From Syntrophobacterales bacterium (GTDB lineage Bacteria; Desulfobacterota; Desulfobaccia; Desulfobaccales; 0-14-0-80-60-11): a stretch of 5,260 bases of DNA. The DNA is taken from assembly GCA_020052215.1 (NCBI GenBank), contig JAGVPN010000265.1:1-5260 (forward strand), written 5' to 3'. The notes beneath the pieces are model-generated. The model saw only the letters and a list, made by a program, of their open reading frames with translations, had not been told where the DNA came from and ran no database searches. The position numbers were made by a program, and so were the translations under genes. The stretch's first letter is position 1. The number at the start of each line of letters is the position of its first letter. This document shows, piece after piece, positions 4,902-5,260 of this stretch.

Positions 4902-4930
4902 GTTAGGTTCTACCTGGGTGTTGCCCAGAC

Positions 4931-4969
4931 ACCCCCCTCCCCCCAACCCCCTCCCACCAGGGGAGGGGG
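4931..4969. repeat. REP-like palindromic repeat, copy 2
   Basis: The unit has a C-rich entry (4932-4950) and then CCCCCTCCC (4947-4955) pairing perfectly with GGGAGGGGG (4961-4969) around a five-base loop. It has the same architecture as copy 1 in the opposite orientation, with about 30 bases between the two, so the pair resembles a REP doublet. Confidence 0.6.
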
Positions 4970-5090
4970 AGTTTCCGAATCAGACTGATCCTATGGATTT
5001 TCGGGCTTTCGTTCATCCCATATATAGTGGCAGGGAGAGTCAACCGGATAGCCTCATTGTTGAATTTTCAGCAAGAGAATCCCCGCCCGA

Positions 5091-5140
5091 CCCTTGCCGC
5101 GGTAAGGGGGTGGCTTAGGGAGTCTGAGGGAAGGGACTCC
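5091..5140. repeat. Two adjacent small palindromes
   Basis: CCCTTGCCGCGGTAAGGG (5091-5108) is symmetric around CCGCGG with one G/T mismatch pair. It is followed by GGAGTC (5119-5124) and GACTCC (5135-5140), a 6-bp stem with a ten-base loop. They look like part of the same repeat-rich non-coding tract. Confidence 0.4.
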
Positions 5141-5223
5141 TGGCCCCCTCCTCTCATACAAAATTTGATGTCAAAGGTAGAGTTTTCAAACGGAGAGACT
5201 GCGGCGTGGGCATTTTCTCGGTG

Positions 5224-5260
5224 GCACAGGCGTCTCGCCTGTGCAGGCGCAGGCTAAAGC
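5224..5260. repeat. Palindromic intergenic repeat of the 'CACAGGCGTCTCGCCTGTG' kind, cut by the window end
   Basis: GCACAGGCG (5224-5232) pairs perfectly with CGCCTGTGC (5236-5244) around TCT. The last bases, GCGCAGGCTAAAGC, look like the first arm and loop of a second hairpin whose other arm would lie beyond the window. This kind of repeat is familiar from intergenic regions of many environmental bacteria. Confidence 0.6.

Larger units (their letters stand above)
4714..5260. other. Non-coding stretch rich in palindromic repeats
   Basis: No frame here has both a credible start and a protein-like composition. The open frames that exist translate GC-rich palindromes into proline/glycine-rich peptides. 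The region holds an AT-rich inverted repeat, two related REP-like units in opposite orientation, and further palindromes to the right edge, listed separately. Confidence 0.7.

Noticed and set aside
4894..5257. Two short plus-strand open frames in the right-hand non-coding tract.
   Set aside because: They translate palindromic repeats into proline-rich or low-complexity peptides and lack ribosome sites.

Overview
The window looks like chromosomal DNA from a GC-rich anaerobic bacterium, most plausibly a sulfate-reducer-like member of the Desulfobacterota (old Deltaproteobacteria). The support is the gene mix: a DsrE-family sulfur-relay protein, a NapH-type membrane polyferredoxin, an AmmeMemoRadiSam radical SAM enzyme and, most tellingly, what looks like a small selenoprotein. 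This placement is an inference from gene content, not a database match.

Layout. At the left edge is the N-terminal part of a beta-hydroxyacid dehydrogenase (1-284, minus), divergent from a Bcp/PrxQ peroxiredoxin (476-943, plus). The peroxiredoxin converges on a Tat-signal-bearing radical SAM enzyme of the AmrS type (969-2126, minus), with a likely terminator between them. Further right on the minus strand are an IHF-alpha gene (2267-2551) with its own sigma70-like promoter and a membrane 4Fe-4S polyferredoxin (2639-3526).

The most interesting point is immediately upstream of the polyferredoxin, at 3526-3657 on the minus strand. A conventional reading gives a 35-residue membrane peptide ending at an in-frame TGA. 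Reading through that TGA as selenocysteine adds Sec-Leu-Ala-Cys-Ile-Gly-Val-Gly, and then a TAA that overlaps the ATG of the polyferredoxin by one base (TAATG). The Sec-x-x-C-I-G-x-G ending matches what I remember of the CD1871A-type small CXXC proteins, with selenocysteine in place of the first cysteine. A hairpin that could act as a bacterial SECIS lies just downstream of the TGA and covers the polyferredoxin start codon. A standard gene caller would miss or truncate this gene.

Across a compact divergent promoter region (3658-3837) is an ArsR/SmtB-family repressor (3838-4137, plus) with a near-consensus promoter whose predicted start falls almost on the ATG. It is followed by a DsrE/DsrE2-like protein with a C-terminal CxxC (4264-4713). 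Together these genes suggest a thiol/sulfur-redox module: a thiol- or sulfur-responsive regulator, a DsrE-type sulfur carrier, and a membrane electron path ending in a Sec-Cys pair. The regulatory link is inferred.

The remaining 547 bases (4714-5260) hold no credible gene. They contain several palindromic, GC-rich intergenic repeats, including an inverted pair of related REP-like units.
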